A DNA stretch of 60,000 nucleotides from Strigamia acuminata (lineage: Eukaryota > Arthropoda > Chilopoda > Geophilomorpha > Linotaeniidae), in assembly GCA_949358305.1 (NCBI GenBank), contig OX442318.1:9656517-9716516 (forward strand). Reading direction: 5' to 3'. The position numbers were made by a program, and so were the translations under genes. Within the stretch, counting starts at the first letter, position 1; each line of letters begins with the position of its first letter. The notes under the pieces are model-generated. The model ran no database searches. It was not told where the DNA came from and saw nothing but the letters and a program-made list of their open reading frames with translations. Below, piece after piece: positions 57,423 to 60,000 of the stretch.

Positions 57423-58718
57423 TTTAGTTAGGTAGTTTAGTTACAAATCCAGATTTTGAGACGTTGCACAAGCAACTTGTATAAAATGATTTAACTTAAA
57501 ACGGTTTAAAACGACAGATGGAGTATACAGAGTATAAAGGCAAAGGGATTAAGATAATCCCTAAATTCCAAGAATACATTAATCCGGGTCACAAGTGAGT
57601 TTTTCACTTGCGCCACAGTGGTAAAAGACATAAACTAATTTGGTACATTTTGGAAACCACCAGTTTCCACAGAATTAGTTAAAACCTGTGCCCCAGACGG
57701 TCAGAACACTCCACCATTTTATTTCCTTTTGGAAACTCCAGTTTCCACACATATAAAACTACATCGCAATATAATTTCAATATATCTTTTAACCATATGA
57801 TTATTTCACTCATTCTTATTCATTGCAGCAAACTTACAGTATTTCCTTTCCCAATTTGATATTGATATGTAGAAGCAATAATGATAAGAAGAGAAATTAG
57901 GTTTAAATCTAAAGTAGTCTTAAATTAGGCGAATTTAAGTCCCGGATTCAACACCCCCTGACTATTGATGTGTGTCCTTAGGCTTGCATTTGCACGCACA
58001 TGCGCCGCAGCCATTTGCATGTCACTTGCGACTGTCTTCGCTCTTAGGCGGACAAATTAGGATGCAAATTGGCTCCAAACCTCGTTGCCATGGAAATGCA
58101 ACACTAATATACCAAAATCACAAGAAACACTTTTCCCTCATTTTCTTCCCAATAAAAAAAAAAAAACAAAGGTTAAAAAAAAAAAGAAAAAAAGAAAAAG
58201 TTGAGGTTTTTGGGATCTTGAAATGCGACTCGATGAATATGCAAATGGATCCCATTATTCAATTGGCGCAGTAATGGGTGAAACGTCTCTATTTGTGACA
58301 ATTGGCTTTTCAATGAGCAATTTGACAATCAAGCACGACTTTAATCCGACATCCGTTGTGTAGCACGGATCAAATTCATCTAGGAGCAGCGCCAAAACTA
58401 ACGATTGACAACTGAATAAGCACATGTCACAATGGATCAGTACACAAACAACAGACATCAGATACTAACCGACTTAATATTATTTCAAGCCGGTTCCAAA
58501 TGACCGATCTGAAATTAACGTCCGCTCAATTTCATCACAATTAGATGCACGTGTTTCTGACACATAACCACTTTGGCAATTCCCATCCGGTTAGCAAATA
58601 GTTACCGAAAACAAAGTTACTCGTTTGCCCCGTCTTTGCCCAAAGAATGGAATAAAACAGACCGAGCCTATGATTTCAGTGCCTAAACCTGGTCCCTGCT
58701 TTGTACCAAGCAGCCTTG
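57423..58718. other. No confident gene
   Basis: It holds a fragment of family B at about 57761-57800 (CATCGCAATATAATTTCAAT, ending AACCATATG) and an A-rich tract at 58150-58200. The minus frame 58255-58458 has four cysteines but no recognisable domain. Positions about 58660-58718 look like the left part of repeat C4 (TTTCAGTGCCTAAACCTGG). Confidence 0.35.
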
Positions 58719-58719
58719 T

Positions 58720-59298
58720 TGCCTCTCTCATAAGCTTTCAGAGTCTAAATATTTTTACACTCTTAATTTTTCAACAGCACCATTTCAAGCGGAATGTTTT
58801 ATTCTCTTATTATTCAGAGTCTGATAAATTTGTGGTACTCATGAAATTGTCACCAGAAAGTTTCCGTACTCTTAAACTGTGTGAGTCATTGTTGCTTGTT
58901 TTGCAAATGGCTGGCAATGGCAATGAAGCTTTGTCCGACTTTTCTGGCTAAAATAATTTTAAAATCAGTTTTGGTTTTTTTGCAATAAAAAAAAAAACAT
59001 TTATTTTATCTGAAATGTTCAATTGTAGTAGTTGGGTGTCTTTGTTTCCAACTGGCTGTGACCGGTTTCAAATTTTAGATGAAAAACAAGGGAATTCTGG
59101 GTAAACAAAATTTATTCAGAGTCTGAAACAATTAAATTTTTCCGTGCACCATCGGGGCCGGAAACAATTCGTTTCCACTTGCAAGGATGATTCAGAGTCT
59201 AAACAATATTTTTATGAGTACCACCCTTGGCAGGAAACTTAAGACTTTGATTCCTGTTACCATTCCAAGGACGGAATGGTGTTATGAGTACTAGGCTT
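58720..59298 (+). mobile_element. Transposon family A, copy A4
   Basis: The left terminus is worn (GCCTCTCTCATAAGCTTTCA in place of GCCTAGTACTCATACGCTTT). The right end GTTATGAGTACTAGGCTTAA is intact. The internal ORF is broken: a TAA follows LSDFSG, and about 35 bases that include the LSEMQAK end are deleted. It sits between the two parts of repeat C4. Confidence 0.85.
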
Positions 59299-59299
59299 A

Positions 59300-59460
59300 A
59301 CAGAGAAACGACTCTTTTTTGTTTCTTTACCTGGCCAACCATTACTAAAAAAATATGGAAGCTGCATGGTACCTCATACACTGTATTGATGGCAATACGA
59401 TGGAACTTTTCAGCATGCTTGAGCCTGCACAATTCCTTGTGGTGCAAACACACACACATT
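59300..59460 (+). repeat. Dispersed repeat family C, copy C4 (right part)
   Basis: It has TTTACCTGGCCAACCATTAC, ATATGGAAGCTGCATGGTAC, GAGCCTGCACAATTCCTTGT and GGTGC, as in C1 to C3. The left part seems to lie before A4, so A4 inserted into C4. Confidence 0.65.
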
Positions 59461-60000
59461 TTGCTGCGCGTGTCCAAAGTAACCCCTTTCTACGGTACTG
59501 TTTTTGGCAGTTTTTGGTGATGCTTCATGGCTGTTTGCGTCCATTCGCTGTTTAAATGCACACTTAAATCAACAAAAACAGAAGCTTTGAATGCACCTAT
59601 TGATTTTTTTTAGTATGTTTTGTTAATTCGTTCTGTCCAGTCTCATTTGTGTTTGTTTTTCCCTGTTCCAACAACAAAACCAACCAAAAAAAAAAAACTT
59701 AAATAAATAAAATCTAATCAATACACAAGTAAATAAAACGAAGTAAAATCAACTTTAATTGTTCTGAATTTCTCCAATAGACTATAAAACAACAATGAGA
59801 CATGAGATTAACTTTCAATCGAACAGATCCCATCTATCCAATCCAACAGCAACAAAAAAATAAACTCGAGAACATTCTTTTTGCAAGTTGAAATTTATTC
59901 CATTCAAGACAGCTGAAATCAGGTGAACGAGTCCAAATGACTTTCCAAATGGAGATAGTAAAATTTTCATGTATTGACAACTCCCTAATTGCGCATAACA
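59461..60000. other. No gene seen
   Basis: AT-rich end of the window. No Dscam Ig2 exon was recognised here on the + strand. Confidence 0.4.

Overview
This is an AT-rich eukaryotic window, dominated by introns, intergenic DNA and transposable-element remnants, with very little coding sequence. An arthropod is the best fit. The one exon whose family I recognise with confidence on the right (52404-52706, + strand) encodes the first immunoglobulin domain of a Dscam-type cell-adhesion receptor, with the motif wording seen in arthropod Dscam proteins (DFSN near its start, AEDYRQ in the middle, SRDV near its end). I cannot name the species. There are no bacterial operons, rRNA genes, intact tRNA genes or CRISPR arrays.

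Layout. At the left edge a complete three-exon C-type lectin gene lies on the minus strand (1467-229). I assembled it from splice sites and reading phase; it gives a 188-residue secreted protein with EPN and WND ligand motifs. Three minus-strand places look like unrecognised exons of other genes: 2967-3105; the phase-compatible pair 12326-12434 and 10440-10643; and 56614-56686 with the nearby ORF 56798-57004, which has signal-peptide and clip-like cysteine features. These are low-confidence calls. The Dscam exon stands alone. Its signal-peptide exon and its Ig2 exon were not recognised, so much of the window may be Dscam intron, although this cannot be proved here.

The rest is a graveyard of mostly non-autonomous transposons. 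I can recognise by eye: family A (termini near AGTACTCATA, four copies, carrying a conserved short ORF); family B (termini CCATATGGTTCAAAAATA); family C (a dispersed repeat); family D (about 490 bp, termini AGAGTTTGCGGGATGCA, two copies); family E (termini CAGGGTGTTTCAGAATTC, two copies, one with the C-terminal scrap of a Tc1/mariner-like transposase); single inverted-repeat elements F, G, H and I; a rearranged long-inverted-repeat element J at 55391-56541; hAT-like ends; a repeated module containing half of a tRNA-Asp; and two degenerate tRNA-like SINE remnants. Several insertions are nested (A1 in B1, A4 in C4, C3 in B3), which gives relative ages. Two minisatellites with 20-bp units (20190-21010 and 52800-53150), an 11-bp array, a 42-bp array and a long (TA)n tract explain the longest repetitive open frames.

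The genes do not form a pathway in any visible way. A C-type lectin and a Dscam receptor can both act in arthropod immunity or cell recognition, but their proximity here is no evidence of joint function. I found no convincing new multi-gene system.
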